Source: an uncultured Actinomycetes bacterium
GTDB taxonomy: Bacteria; Actinomycetota; Actinomycetes; Mycobacteriales; Mycobacteriaceae
NCBI GenBank assembly: GCA_903884065.1
Contig: CAISDL010000071.1
Span: 1-38,909 of the forward strand
Length of the DNA stretch: 38,909 nt
Direction of reading: 5' to 3'
This document shows positions 1 to 9,218 of the stretch, one piece after another. Each line of letters begins with the position of its first letter. Within the stretch, counting starts at the first letter, position 1. The notes beneath the pieces are model-generated. The model was not told the origin of the DNA. It worked only from the letters and a program-made list of their open reading frames with translations, and searched no databases. Both the position numbers and the translations under genes were made by a program.

Positions 1-1
1 C

Positions 2-1252
2 GTTCGGCTGGCCGCGGCCATCTCGACGATGACGGTGTCGCTGTTCTACCTGCTGGCCCAGATGGCCGGCGCAGGCGGGCTGGTCGCGCTGCTGCTCGAC
101 ATCAACAGCCGCTTCGCGCAGTCCATCGTCATCGCGATCGTCGGCGTGCTGATGATCGTCTACGTCCTCATCGGCGGCATGACCGGCACGACCTGGGTGC
201 AGATCATCAAGGCCGTTCTGCTGATCGCCGGCGCGGGGTTCATGACCGTGCTGGTGCTGGCCAAGTTCGGCATGAACATCTCCCACATTCTCGGCTCGGC
301 GCAGGAGATGGTCTCCCAGTCCACCACCAAGGGTGTCTCCAGCCGCGACGTGCTGGCTCCGGGTGCGCAGTACGGCACCTCGACGACGTCGAAGATCAAC
401 CTGCTCTCACTGGGCATCGCCCTGGTGTTGGGTACCGCCGGCCTGCCGCACGTGCTGATGCGGTTCTACACGGTGCCCACCGCCCGGGAAGCCCGCCGTT
501 CGGTGGTCTGGGCGATCGGCCTCATCGGCGCCTTCTACCTGTTCACCTTGATCCTGGGCTACGGGGCCGCGGCAATGGTCGGGCCGGACACGATCCTGAA
601 GGCTCCGGGCGGTCAGAACTCCGCCGCCCCACTGCTGGCCTTCGAACTCGGAGGCACGATCCTGCTCGGCGTCATCTCCGCGGTGGCCTTCGCGACGATC
701 CTGGCGGTGGTGGCCGGCCTGACCATCACCGCGTCGGCCTCCTTCGCCCACGACGTGTACGCCAGCGTGCTCAAGAGCCACAAGGTCACCGAGGACGAGC
801 AGGTCAAGGTCTCGCGTATCACCGCGGTGGTGCTGGGGGTGCTGGCGATCGGCCTGGGAATCCTGGCCAACGGTCAGAACGTGGCGTTCCTGGTGGCCCT
901 GGCGTTCGCGGTCGCGGCCTCGGCGAACCTGCCGACCATCCTGTACTCGCTGTACTGGAAGCGGTTCAACACCCGGGGAGCGCTGTGGAGCATGTACGGC
1001 GGACTCATCAGCTGCATCGTGCTGATCGTCTTCTCCCCCGCGGTGTCCGGCGCGAAGACCTCGATGCTCCCCGGCTCGGACTTCCACTGGTTCCCGCTGT
1101 CCAACCCGGGCATCGTGTCGATCCCGCTGGCGTTCATCCTCGGCATCGTCGGGACGCTGACGTCACGCGACACCGGAGATCCGGAACTCAACGCGGAGAT
1201 GGAAGTTCGCTCGCTGACCGGAGTGGGAGCGGAGAAGGCGACCCACCACTAG
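2..1252 (+). CDS. Sodium/solute symporter, ActP-like (acetate/monocarboxylate), 5' partial
   Basis: Probable inner-membrane sodium:solute symporter (SSS family) of the cation/acetate ActP type, taking up acetate or other short monocarboxylates. The gene enters from the left edge: the reading frame is open from base 2 (VRLAAAIST), so the N-terminal part (roughly the first 100-130 residues of a ~540-residue family) is missing. The visible 416 residues contain repeated hydrophobic segments typical of SSS transporters, including the FYLLAQMAGAGGL helix, the GLPHVLMRFYTVP loop conserved in ActP, and the SANLPTILYSLYWKRFNTRGA segment near the end. The tail after the last helix is short and acidic. 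It runs convergently toward the DUF5302 gene 18 bp away. The substrate is inferred from family resemblance only. Confidence 0.85.
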   Translation, partial: VRLAAAISTMTVSLFYLLAQMAGAGGLVALLLDINSRFAQSIVIAIVGVLMIVYVLIGGMTGTTWVQIIKAVLLIAGAGFMTVLVLAKFGMNISHILGSAQEMVSQSTTKGVSSRDVLAPGAQYGTSTTSKINLLSLGIALVLGTAGLPHVLMRFYTVPTAREARRSVVWAIGLIGAFYLFTLILGYGAAAMVGPDTILKAPGGQNSAAPLLAFELGGTILLGVISAVAFATILAVVAGLTITASASFAHDVYASVLKSHKVTEDEQVKVSRITAVVLGVLAIGLGILANGQNVAFLVALAFAVAASANLPTILYSLYWKRFNTRGALWSMYGGLISCIVLIVFSPAVSGAKTSMLPGSDFHWFPLSNPGIVSIPLAFILGIVGTLTSRDTGDPELNAEMEVRSLTGVGAEKATHH

Positions 1253-1270
1253 GCAACGGGCGGGCGGGTT

Positions 1271-1456
1271 CTAGCCGCCGCTGCGGCGCCGGAACTCCCG
1301 CCGGTTCTCGACGGGGCCGTGCGCCTGGGACTGCTTGCCCACTCCGTCGGCGCGTGCGGCGGCGCCTAGGGAGTTCGCCTTCTTGCGTTCCAGCGCCTCA
1401 CGGAACTTGCGCTTGGTCTCGTTCTCGTCCTGCGGGTCGGGCTCCGACTTGGCCAT
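1271..1456 (-). CDS. DUF5302 small protein
   Basis: A 61-residue, highly charged, probably cytosolic protein of the actinobacterial DUF5302 family, whose function is unknown. It starts MAKSEPDPQDE, continues with a basic helix (KRKFREALERKKA) and ends with a basic tail (REFRRRSGG), matching the family layout. Length is normal for the family. No membrane segment or cofactor motif is visible. A TAGGCT hexamer lies six bases before the ATG with no Shine-Dalgarno sequence, so the mRNA is probably leaderless. It is transcribed in the same direction as the PPOX gene upstream (37 bp gap) but appears to have its own promoter. Confidence 0.85.
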   Translation of the reverse strand: MAKSEPDPQDENETKRKFREALERKKANSLGAAARADGVGKQSQAHGPVENRREFRRRSGG

Positions 1457-1462
1457 GGCGCC

Positions 1463-1468
1463 AGCCTA
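1463..1468 (-). promoter_or_regulatory. -10 element of DUF5302 gene (leaderless)
   Basis: TAGGCT on the minus strand matches the mycobacterial TANNNT -10 consensus and lies 6 nt before the ATG at 1456. This places the expected transcription start at or next to the A of the start codon. No purine-rich ribosome site is present. Confidence 0.6.
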
Positions 1469-1493
1469 ACCCGGGTGTGCGGCAGTGCCGAGT

Positions 1494-1967
<474 letters not shown>

Positions 1968-2053
1968 TCATGACCCGCTACGCCGCTTTCCTGCGCGGCG
2001 GCCATGGACCACGGACCAGGAACCTGCGCCCGCCGGGCACGGTGCTGCGCGAG

Positions 2054-2059
2054 TAAGTT
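2054..2059 (+). promoter_or_regulatory. -10 element of omt-like gene (leaderless)
   Basis: TAAGTT fits TANNNT and is 7 nt before the GTG at 2067. It supports that GTG over in-frame codons further upstream, which would place the -10 inside the coding region. Confidence 0.55.
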
Positions 2060-2066
2060 GGGCGCG

Positions 2067-2906
2067 GTGAACGATCGCAACGCCGAGTCCGCGGCCCTGA
2101 CCGGAGTCTCCGAAACCGCGCTGATGACGTTGAACGGCCGGGCCCACCAGGCGGGCCTGTCCGACGCCATCATCGACGACCCCATGGCCATCCGTCTGCG
2201 CGACGCCTTCACCACGACCTACGGCGTCGACTACGACAAGTTCGGCCGCCGCGGTCAGGAGATGGCGCTGCGTTCGCTGGCCGCCGACCGGTGCACCATC
2301 GAGTATCTGCGTGCGCATCCCAAGGCCACCATCGTGGCGCTGGCGGAGGGGTTCCAGACCAGCTTCTGGCGCCTCGACAAGGCGGTGCCCGATGCGCAAT
2401 TCCGGTGGATCTCGGTGGACCTCCCGCCGGTGATCGAACTGCGTGAGCGGTTGTTGCCCGCCTCACCGCGGATCACCAACATCGGCCAGTCCGCGCTGGA
2501 CTACAACTGGATGGACAGGGTCGACACCCATGACGGCGTGTTCATCACTGCCGAGGGGCTGCTGATGTACCTGCAGCCCGACGAGGCGATGGGTCTTATC
2601 CGAGAGTGCGCCAAGCGTTTTCCCGGCGGACAGATGTTCTTCGACCTGCCGCCGACGATCCTCAAGAAAGTCGCCCCGAACGGGATCCGCGCCACCAAGC
2701 AGTACCGGGTGCCGCCCATGCCGTTCAGCCTGTCGATCAACCAGTTGCGGGCACTGGTGGACCGGGTTCCCGGGCTGAAGGCCGTCCACGACGTGCCGAT
2801 GCCGGCGGGGCGCGGTTTCGCCTTCAAGACCGTGTTCCCGGCGTTCTGGCATTTCGGGCCGATGAAGCCGTTCCGGGGCGTCTACGCCCTGCTCGACTTC
2901 GGCTGA
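2067..2906 (+). CDS. omt: SAM-dependent O-methyltransferase, LCM family (Rv1153c/Omt-like)
   Basis: A 279-residue class I methyltransferase of the leucine carboxyl methyltransferase (LCM) family, corresponding by position and family to M. tuberculosis Rv1153c (omt). The N-terminal part has the family pattern of a short helix, then DDPMAIRLRD and a paired RSLAADRCTIEYL helix. The SAM-binding strand reads IVALAEGFQTSFWRL, where most relatives carry a GxGxDTR version, so motif I is atypical. DLPPVIELRERLLP is the acidic post-II region, and ITAEGLLMYL is the conserved post-III motif. The substrate is unknown. I chose GTG 2067 rather than an earlier in-frame start because TAAGTT sits 7 nt upstream and the protein then starts at family length. 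It converges on the GntR gene with a shared hairpin. Confidence 0.85.
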   Translation: MNDRNAESAALTGVSETALMTLNGRAHQAGLSDAIIDDPMAIRLRDAFTTTYGVDYDKFGRRGQEMALRSLAADRCTIEYLRAHPKATIVALAEGFQTSFWRLDKAVPDAQFRWISVDLPPVIELRERLLPASPRITNIGQSALDYNWMDRVDTHDGVFITAEGLLMYLQPDEAMGLIRECAKRFPGGQMFFDLPPTILKKVAPNGIRATKQYRVPPMPFSLSINQLRALVDRVPGLKAVHDVPMPAGRGFAFKTVFPAFWHFGPMKPFRGVYALLDFG

Positions 2907-2923
2907 GCCGCTAGCCGAACTCG
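2894..2923. terminator. Candidate bidirectional hairpin between omt-like and gntR genes
   Basis: TTCGGCT (2898-2904) pairs perfectly with AGCCGAA (2913-2919) around an 8-nt loop, and a further CGA/TCG triplet pairs beyond one mismatch. Both stop codons lie within it. There is no U-tract, as is common in mycobacteria, so termination is inferred. Confidence 0.45.
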
Positions 2924-3264
2924 GCGTCCAGATAGCGCCGCGCTTCGCCGCCGCCGAGACCGAGGGCCCGCGTCGCGTCCGCGTACACCCGGGCGGCGGC
3001 GGCCATCGCGGCATCGGTGGGATCGCGCCGGGCGACGAAAGTCCCCTGCCGCCCGCGGGTTTCGATGATGCCGGCGGTCTCCAGTTCCCGGTATGCACGG
3101 GCCACGGTGTTGGGCGCGAGCGCGAGTTCGGCGGCCAGGTCCCGAACGGTGGGCAGCCGGGAGCCCGGGGCCAGCCGGCCGTCCCGCACGGCGCCGATCA
3201 CCGCGGTACGCAACTGATCGAACAGCGGCGCCGTCGACGTGGGATCCACTCGCAACCACTGCAC
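2911..3264 (-). CDS. GntR-family transcriptional regulator, short YtrA-like type (Rv1152-like)
   Basis: A 117-residue DNA-binding protein with an N-terminal winged helix-turn-helix of GntR type at about residues 11-78 ([19 protein letters not shown], then [13 protein letters not shown] and [26 protein letters not shown]). The C-terminal part is only about 40 residues and helical, too short for a FadR or HutC ligand domain, as in the YtrA subfamily. By position it corresponds to Rv1152, which I recall being linked to vancomycin susceptibility. It is divergent from the sirtuin gene across only 47 bp, so it may regulate itself and the sirtuin. Start: GTG at 3264, with GATACT 6 nt upstream as a weaker -10 match. 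Confidence 0.9.
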   Translation of the reverse strand: MQWLRVDPTSTAPLFDQLRTAVIGAVRDGRLAPGSRLPTVRDLAAELALAPNTVARAYRELETAGIIETRGRQGTFVARRDPTDAAMAAAARVYADATRALGLGGGEARRYLDAEFG

Positions 3265-3299
3265 GCGCCCAGTATCGCCGACGCCCCGACCGCACCGGC

Positions 3300-3305
3300 T
3301 ATCTT
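3300..3305 (+). promoter_or_regulatory. -10 element of sirtuin gene (leaderless)
   Basis: TATCTT lies 6 nt before the GTG at 3312. The 47-bp gap also holds GATACT on the minus strand (3271-3276), 6 nt before the gntR start, so two divergent promoters must overlap here. Confidence 0.6.
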
Positions 3306-3311
3306 GGGAAC

Positions 3312-4028
3312 GTGCGAATCGCGGTGTTCAGCGGCGCGGGGATCTCCGCCGAGAGTGGGGTGCCGACGTTTCGCGACGACGAGACCGGGCTGTGGTCGAA
3401 GTACGACCCCTACGAGATCTCCAGCACCGACGGCTGGCAGAAGCATCCCGAGCGGGTGTGGGCGTGGTATCTGTGGCGCCACCACCTGGTCAAGGACGTT
3501 CAGCCCAACGCCGGCCACCGCGCCGTGGCGATGTGGCAGGACTACGCCGACGTCACCGTCATCACCCAGAACGTCGACGACCTGCACGAGCGGGCCGGCA
3601 GTCGCGCGGTGCACCACCTGCACGGCAGCCTGTCCGAATTCTGGTGTGACACCTGCGGATCCCGCTATCACGGGCCGCTGCCGGATATGACCGAACCCAG
3701 GCTGGAGGCGACTCCGCTGAACTGTGAGTGCGGCGGGCTGATCCGGCCGGGCATCGTGTGGTTCGGGGAGCAGTTGCCCGACGAACCGTGGCAGGCCGCC
3801 GTCCGAGCGGTGGGGACCGCCGATCTTTTGGTGGTCGTCGGGACCTCGGGGCTCGTCTACCCGGCCGCCGCGCTGCCGGAGGTGGCGTTGGCCAACGGCG
3901 CGACGGTGATCGAGGTCAATCCCGACCCCACGCCGATCTCGGACTCCGTGACGGTCAGCATGCGGGAGGCGGCCGGCGTCGCGCTGCCGACGCTGCTTCA
4001 GCGCCTGCCCGAACTCCTGGGTTCCTGA
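3312..4028 (+). CDS. cobB: NAD-dependent protein deacylase, sirtuin CobB type (Rv1151c-like)
   Basis: A 238-residue sirtuin that removes acyl groups from lysines using NAD. Visible motifs are [15 protein letters not shown] (residues 8-22), [12 protein letters not shown] (85-96), the catalytic His in HLHG (His104), and a zinc site of Cys112, Cys115, Cys138 and Cys140. Tyr53 and Arg56 in WYLWR match the YxxR pair that lets class III sirtuins (human SIRT5, E. coli CobB) bind succinyl or malonyl lysine, so desuccinylase activity is likely in addition to deacetylation. It resembles my memory of M. tuberculosis Rv1151c (237 residues). The start is GTG 3312, supported by TATCTT six bases upstream. 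The 3' end overlaps the convergent methyltransferase gene by 31 bp. Confidence 0.93.
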   Translation: MRIAVFSGAGISAESGVPTFRDDETGLWSKYDPYEISSTDGWQKHPERVWAWYLWRHHLVKDVQPNAGHRAVAMWQDYADVTVITQNVDDLHERAGSRAVHHLHGSLSEFWCDTCGSRYHGPLPDMTEPRLEATPLNCECGGLIRPGIVWFGEQLPDEPWQAAVRAVGTADLLVVVGTSGLVYPAAALPEVALANGATVIEVNPDPTPISDSVTVSMREAAGVALPTLLQRLPELLGS

Positions 4029-4672
4029 GCGGCTTTCACCGCACGGCCGACGGCGACTTCCGACACCGGCATCGGCACCCACCCGGGGAACGTCCACTGG
4101 TGACGCGCCACGTCCACGGAGAAACCCGCCTCGGTGATCGCGCGTTCGGTGTCCCGGTGGGTGTGGCAGTTGCCGGAGATCCGCGGCCACACGGTGGCAT
4201 CGGCCAGTCGCTGCAACGAGCCACGCCAGCCCGAACTGGCGACATGCTCGAAGTACCTGAGCTCACCGCCCGGTTTGAGCATCGAATTCAACTGGCGCAG
4301 AACCCGATCCGGATTCTCCACCGAGCACAGCACCAGCGAGCACACGACCGCGTCGAACAGCTCAGCGTCCGGTAGCGCCTCGATGGTGGACTCGATGACG
4401 GTGACCGGTACCGACGCGGCCGCGGCGGCCTCCTGCGCCTTGGGCGCCAACCTGGGCTCCGGCTCGAGGGCGATCACCTCCCGGACGGTGTCTGGGTAGA
4501 AGGCGAAGTTGGTGCCGGTGCCCGCGCCGACTTCCAGTACCCGGCCGGACAGGCCGGCGAGGTTCTCCGCGCGGAGGCGGCGCAGCAGCGGCGTCTCATG
4601 CGCCGACATCACCGTCCACAGTCGGGCGAAGAACGGATGGTCGAGGGTTTTCCCGGCGGTCTTGTCGGTCAC
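3998..4672 (-). CDS. Class I SAM-dependent methyltransferase (Rv1147-like)
   Basis: A 224-residue methyltransferase of the UbiE/Methyltransf_11 type. Motif I is [12 protein letters not shown] at about residues 45-56, followed by the acidic loop VIALEPEPR, then [34 protein letters not shown], the post-I and motif II/III region of small-molecule or lipid methyltransferases. It starts at a GTG whose GTGA overlaps the TGA of the MmpL gene upstream, so the two are translationally coupled. By position it matches Rv1147, which in M. tuberculosis also follows mmpL13. The substrate is unknown, but coupling to an MmpL exporter suggests it modifies a lipid or polyketide handled by that transporter. The 3' end overlaps the sirtuin gene antisense. 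Confidence 0.85.
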   Translation of the reverse strand: MTDKTAGKTLDHPFFARLWTVMSAHETPLLRRLRAENLAGLSGRVLEVGAGTGTNFAFYPDTVREVIALEPEPRLAPKAQEAAAAASVPVTVIESTIEALPDAELFDAVVCSLVLCSVENPDRVLRQLNSMLKPGGELRYFEHVASSGWRGSLQRLADATVWPRISGNCHTHRDTERAITEAGFSVDVARHQWTFPGWVPMPVSEVAVGRAVKAAQEPRSSGRR

Positions 4673-6936
4673 GTCCCCACTGTAACCAGCGGGTCGGCCG
4701 CCCCGGGCCGGCGATCGACGGGCTCCTCGGTCAGGCCGATTCGCTCATGCAGTCGGGCCAGCGGCGCCGGGGCCCACCAGTTCCATCTCCCCATCACCTG
4801 CATGAACGCCGGCAGCAGCGCCATTCGCACGAGCGTGGCATCGACCAGCACTGCCAGGGTCAGCCCCAGCCCGAAGATCCGCATGAACGACACCTGCGCG
4901 GCGATCAGCGCGGCGAAGGCGATGGCCATGATCAGCGCCGCAGCGGTCACCACCCGCCCGGTGCGTGCGAGCCCCAGTGCCACACTCTCGTCGCTGTCGG
5001 TTCGGGTACCACCGGACTGGAGCCAGTGCTCCCGAATGCGCGCCAGCAGGAACACCTCGTAGTCCATCGACAAGCCGAAGGCGACGCAGAACATCAGGAC
5101 CGGGACGTTGGCCTCCATGGTTCCGGTCGGCGTGGTGCCCAGGGCGCCGAGATGACCCTCCTGGAACACCCAGACCATCGCTCCGAACGCCGCCGACAGC
5201 GACAGCACGTTGAGGATGATGGCCTTCACCGGCAGCACCAGGCTGCCGGTGAGCAGGAACAGCAGCACGAAGGTGATGACACCGATAACGCTGAGCACCA
5301 ACGGCATCCGCGAGGTGACGGCGGCGACGACGTCTCGGTTGATCTGCGCCCCACCGCCGAAGATCACGCCGCGTCCCGCCGGTTCGGGAACCGCGTGCAG
5401 ACGTTCGAGTTGGTCCTTCGAGGTCTGCGAGAACAGCGGCGCGGTGCTGCGGACCGACAGGAACGCGCTGCCGTCGGCGATGCCGGCAGGCGCTGAGGGC
5501 GGGCCGACCCGGTTCCCGTCGACGAAGGTTCCGCCGGGCGCGGAGACCAGCGAGACGTCGGGCACCCGGGACAGGTCGGCGGCATAGCGATCGAATTCGG
5601 CCTCCGTCGCTCCCCTCGCCTCCGGGATCGCGATGCTCACGCCGGTGCTGAAGTCGCTCGCGAAGTCGTCGCGCAGCAGGTCGCCGACCTGGTGTGCGGA
5701 GGCGGTCGGCGGGAGAACCCGGTCGTCGGGGCTGCCGAATTGGATCCGCAGGAAAGGCGTTCCCAACAGGACGAGCAGGGCGATGATGGCCGTCCCGATC
5801 GGGATCGCCCGGCGCATGACCGCTTTGGTCGACCGGTACCAGAACAACTGATCGACGGGTTTGGCGACCGGTTCGGGCCGGCGCAGGACGCGCCGCAGCC
5901 AGCGCCGGATATCCAGGGCTTCCAGACGGGGGCCGAGCGCAACGATCGCGGCCGGGGTGACGATCACCGCGGCCGCGGCAGCGAACGCGACGGTCGCGAC
6001 TCCTGAGTAGGCGAACGACTTCAGGAAATACATCGGGAACACCATCAGCACCGACAGCGAAAGCGCCACCGTCATCGCGGAGAACAGCACGGTGCGTCCC
6101 GCGGTGCACATCGTGCGCACCAGGGCATCGTGCGGCGTTGCGCCACTTCCGATCTCGTCGCGGTAGCGGCTGACGATCAGCAGGGTGTAGTCGATGGCCA
6201 GGGCCAGGCCCAGCGCGGAGGTGATGTTCAGCGCGAAGATCGACACCTCGGAGAAACTCGTGATCAACCGCAGCACGGACATCGCGCCCAGAATCGCCAT
6301 CAGGCCGACGACCAACGGCAGCAGAGCGGCGGCCACGCCGCCGAACACCCAGACCAACACCAGGAAGCTCAGCGGGACGGCGATCGCCTCCATGCGCATG
6401 AGGTCGCGTTTGGTCTGCTGATTGATCTGCGTGTAGATCATCGATGTGCCGCCGGCCCGGACCGTCACGCCGTCGGAGCGGTCACCGACGATCTGCTTGG
6501 TCAGCGCTGCTGCATAGATCTGCGCGTTGTTCTCCCCGCCGTCCATGGTGGCGACGACGAGGCCGGTCTTTCCGTCGGTGCTGATGAGTTCGGCAGCAGC
6601 GGCCGGTGGCGACGTCCAGGGGGAGGTCACGGTCAGCACGTTGGGCGACGCGTCGAGACGTGCAGCGATATCGGCGCCGACGGACCGCGCCGGCTCGTTG
6701 GTGGCACCGGCCGGATCGGTGACGGTGAAGAGAAGAGTTTGATCGCTCTGACCGAACTTCTCGCTGAGCAGTCGCGCGGCGCGGGCCGATTCCGAGCCGG
6801 GATCCTGAAAGCCGCCGGACGACAGATGATTGGCGACCGGGATGCCGAACACCGCGGTGACGACGGCCAACAAGGCCGCAAAGGCCAGGATCCGTCGCGG
6901 CGAGCGCAGTGCCAGCCGGGCGATTCCGTGCAGCAC
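4669..6936 (-). CDS. MMPL-family RND transporter (undivided MmpL13-like)
   Basis: A 755-residue inner-membrane RND transporter of the MMPL family. The layout is one N-terminal helix, a porter domain (about 40-180), a helix bundle (about 185-330), a cytoplasmic linker, a second helix (about 378-396), a second porter domain (about 400-530) and a C-terminal helix bundle. The proton-relay Asp-Tyr pairs are present at 249-250 (LAIDYTLL) and 625-626 (LSMDYEVF). It lacks the long C-terminal tail of MmpL3. In M. tuberculosis the gene at this position is, as I recall, split into mmpL13a and mmpL13b; here it is one frame. Start: GTG with GGAAGGGA upstream. It is coupled by a 4-nt overlap to the methyltransferase. 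The exported molecule is unknown. Confidence 0.93.
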   Translation of the reverse strand: MLHGIARLALRSPRRILAFAALLAVVTAVFGIPVANHLSSGGFQDPGSESARAARLLSEKFGQSDQTLLFTVTDPAGATNEPARSVGADIAARLDASPNVLTVTSPWTSPPAAAAELISTDGKTGLVVATMDGGENNAQIYAAALTKQIVGDRSDGVTVRAGGTSMIYTQINQQTKRDLMRMEAIAVPLSFLVLVWVFGGVAAALLPLVVGLMAILGAMSVLRLITSFSEVSIFALNITSALGLALAIDYTLLIVSRYRDEIGSGATPHDALVRTMCTAGRTVLFSAMTVALSLSVLMVFPMYFLKSFAYSGVATVAFAAAAAVIVTPAAIVALGPRLEALDIRRWLRRVLRRPEPVAKPVDQLFWYRSTKAVMRRAIPIGTAIIALLVLLGTPFLRIQFGSPDDRVLPPTASAHQVGDLLRDDFASDFSTGVSIAIPEARGATEAEFDRYAADLSRVPDVSLVSAPGGTFVDGNRVGPPSAPAGIADGSAFLSVRSTAPLFSQTSKDQLERLHAVPEPAGRGVIFGGGAQINRDVVAAVTSRMPLVLSVIGVITFVLLFLLTGSLVLPVKAIILNVLSLSAAFGAMVWVFQEGHLGALGTTPTGTMEANVPVLMFCVAFGLSMDYEVFLLARIREHWLQSGGTRTDSDESVALGLARTGRVVTAAALIMAIAFAALIAAQVSFMRIFGLGLTLAVLVDATLVRMALLPAFMQVMGRWNWWAPAPLARLHERIGLTEEPVDRRPGAADPLVTVGT

Positions 6937-7105
6937 AGCCCCGTCCCTTCCACCGCCTGAGCGAACTTCTGATCAATTCCGAGTCTGGCCGGGGGCCCCG
7001 GACGGGTCAACCGCAGCGGAGGGCGGTAACCCGCCGGTAAGAATTGCCACCAAACTCCGAAACGTGACTCAATGAATCCTTAATCGTGACCTCTACGGTA
7101 AGCCC

Positions 7106-7219
7106 ATGTGGATCGACGACACCAGCGCTGATGTCATCAAAGTTGACTTCGAAGCCCTGTATCACGGCGACGTGCTCGTGGAGGGTGACACCTCCGAGCA
7201 ATTCGTCGACGTTGCCTGA
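7106..7219 (+). CDS. Candidate acidic microprotein (37 aa)
   Basis: A short frame encoding 37 residues, starting MWIDDTSADVIKVDFEALYH and strongly acidic (about 10 Asp/Glu). Support is compositional: about three quarters of the third codon positions are G or C and first positions are purine-rich, as in real genes of this genome, whereas the opposite strand in the same register shows the reverse bias. A 15-bp perfect terminator follows 80 bp downstream, consistent with a short monocistronic transcript. No convincing Shine-Dalgarno or -35/-10 pair was identified, and I do not recognise the sequence. It could also be a gene remnant. Confidence 0.4.
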   Translation: MWIDDTSADVIKVDFEALYHGDVLVEGDTSEQFVDVA

Positions 7220-7300
7220 CATCAGGCAGAACGACGGGGCCTTCCGGGGTCCGACGTCGTACAACGGCGCGTCGATAACCACCTGACGCGAACAGACGAT

Positions 7301-7334
7301 AAAAGTGCCCGCCTGGAATCAGGCGGGCACTTTT
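7301..7334. terminator. Strong bidirectional rho-independent-type terminator
   Basis: A perfect 15-bp stem: AAAAGTGCCCGCCTG (7301-7315) pairs with 7320-7334 around the loop GAAT, with an A-tract on one side and TTTT on the other. It can stop the flavoprotein operon from the right and any plus-strand transcript of the small ORF from the left. It is the clearest terminator in the window. Confidence 0.9.
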
Positions 7335-7360
7335 GCGTCTGCGGTCAGTGCGTCCTCGGG

Positions 7361-8368
<1,008 letters not shown>

Positions 8369-8395
8369 TTAACTATGTCCAGGCCTAGAACGGCG

Positions 8396-9181
8396 TTACC
8401 GAGGTGCCATGCGGATGGCGCCGTCGAGACGGATCACCTCGCCGTTGAGCATCGGATTTTCCACGATGTGCACTGCCAGCGCGCCGTATTCGCTGGGGCT
8501 GCCCAGCCGCGACGGATGCGGCACCTGAGCGCCGAGGGAGGCTTTGGCCGGCTCGGGCAGACCGGCCAGCAGCGGTGTGTCGAACAGTCCGGGGGCAATC
8601 GTCATCACCCGGATCTGCTTGTCGGCGAGGTCGCGGGCGATCGGCAGGGTCATGCCGACGACGCCGCCCTTGGACGCCGAGTAGGCGGCCTGGCCGATCT
8701 GGCCGTCGAACGCGGCAACGGAGGCGGTGTTGATGATGACCCCGCGCTCTTTGCTGTTCTCGGGGCCGATGGGTTCGGTCTTGACCATCCGCTCGGCACC
8801 CAGGCGCAGCACGTTGAAGGTGCCGACCAGGTTGATGTTGACGATCCGGGCGAATTTGTTCAGCGGATACACCCCGCTCTTGCCCAGCACGCGGATCGCA
8901 TCGCCGGTGCCGGCGCAGTTGATGACGATGCGGACGGGTCCGAGGGTCTCCGCCAGGTCGAAGGCCTTGGCGACGGCCTCTTCGTCGGTGACGTCGGCCG
9001 GCGCGAAGCGCACCCGATCACCGAGTTCCGAGTTCAATTGGGAGGCGACCTCCTCACCCTTCGAGCCGGGCAGATCGAGGATGACGACCTTGGCGCCCTC
9101 GTCGAGCAGGGCCTTGGTGGTGGCCAGGCCCAGCCCGGAGGCTCCACCGGTGACGACGGCTACCGCGTCCTTGATCTCCAC
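8396..9181 (-). CDS. 3-hydroxyacyl-CoA dehydrogenase, HSD10-type SDR (Rv1144-like)
   Basis: A 261-residue classical short-chain dehydrogenase that closely resembles human HSD17B10 (type II 3-hydroxyacyl-CoA dehydrogenase). The Rossmann motif TGGASGLG (11-18) and the catalytic Ser154, Tyr167 and Lys171 in NTASVAAF...YSASK are all present. The C-terminal [24 protein letters not shown] and [12 protein letters not shown] match that subfamily. It probably oxidises 3-hydroxyacyl-CoA, perhaps branched-chain, in beta-oxidation with NAD. Start: GTG 9181 with GGAAGG upstream; the frame is open further upstream but that extension overlaps mcr and has no family match. It follows mcr by 37 bp and probably has its own promoter (TATAGT at 9218-9223) overlapped by an operator. 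Confidence 0.93.
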   Translation of the reverse strand: MEIKDAVAVVTGGASGLGLATTKALLDEGAKVVILDLPGSKGEEVASQLNSELGDRVRFAPADVTDEEAVAKAFDLAETLGPVRIVINCAGTGDAIRVLGKSGVYPLNKFARIVNINLVGTFNVLRLGAERMVKTEPIGPENSKERGVIINTASVAAFDGQIGQAAYSASKGGVVGMTLPIARDLADKQIRVMTIAPGLFDTPLLAGLPEPAKASLGAQVPHPSRLGSPSEYGALAVHIVENPMLNGEVIRLDGAIRMAPR

Positions 9182-9194
9182 TACGCGCCTTCCT

Positions 9195-9215
9195 TTCGAC
9201 CTACTGGTTGGTTGG
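9195..9215. promoter_or_regulatory. Candidate operator in the mcr-SDR gap (shared motif copy 1)
   Basis: The plus strand carries GACCTACTGGTTGGTTGG within this site. Seventeen of 21 positions match the minus-strand sequence at 17590-17610 in front of the thiolase gene. It lies just downstream of a TATAGT -10 (minus, 9218-9223), where a repressor would block SDR transcription. A TetR-family regulator is inferred from the style of site; none is encoded in this window. Confidence 0.5.
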
Positions 9216-9218
9216 GAA

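Larger units (their letters stand above)
6937..7360. other. Intergenic region between mmpL and flavin oxidoreductase genes
   Basis: 424 bp between the minus-strand mmpL start and the minus-strand flavoprotein stop. It holds the mmpL leader, the candidate 37-codon plus-strand ORF at 7106-7219 and the strong hairpin at 7301-7334. A 91-codon minus-strand frame (7007-7282) shares codon boundaries with the small ORF but has poorer third-position GC and no family resemblance. Confidence 0.7.

Noticed and set aside
4745..6109. Minus-strand 454-codon frame overlapping mmpL in another register
   Set aside because: Arg/Gly/Pro-rich shadow of the transporter gene with no start signal or family features.
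7007..7282. 91-codon minus-strand ORF between mmpL and the flavoprotein gene
   Set aside because: It shares codon boundaries with the 37-codon plus-strand frame and has the poorer third-position GC; no ribosome site and no family resemblance.
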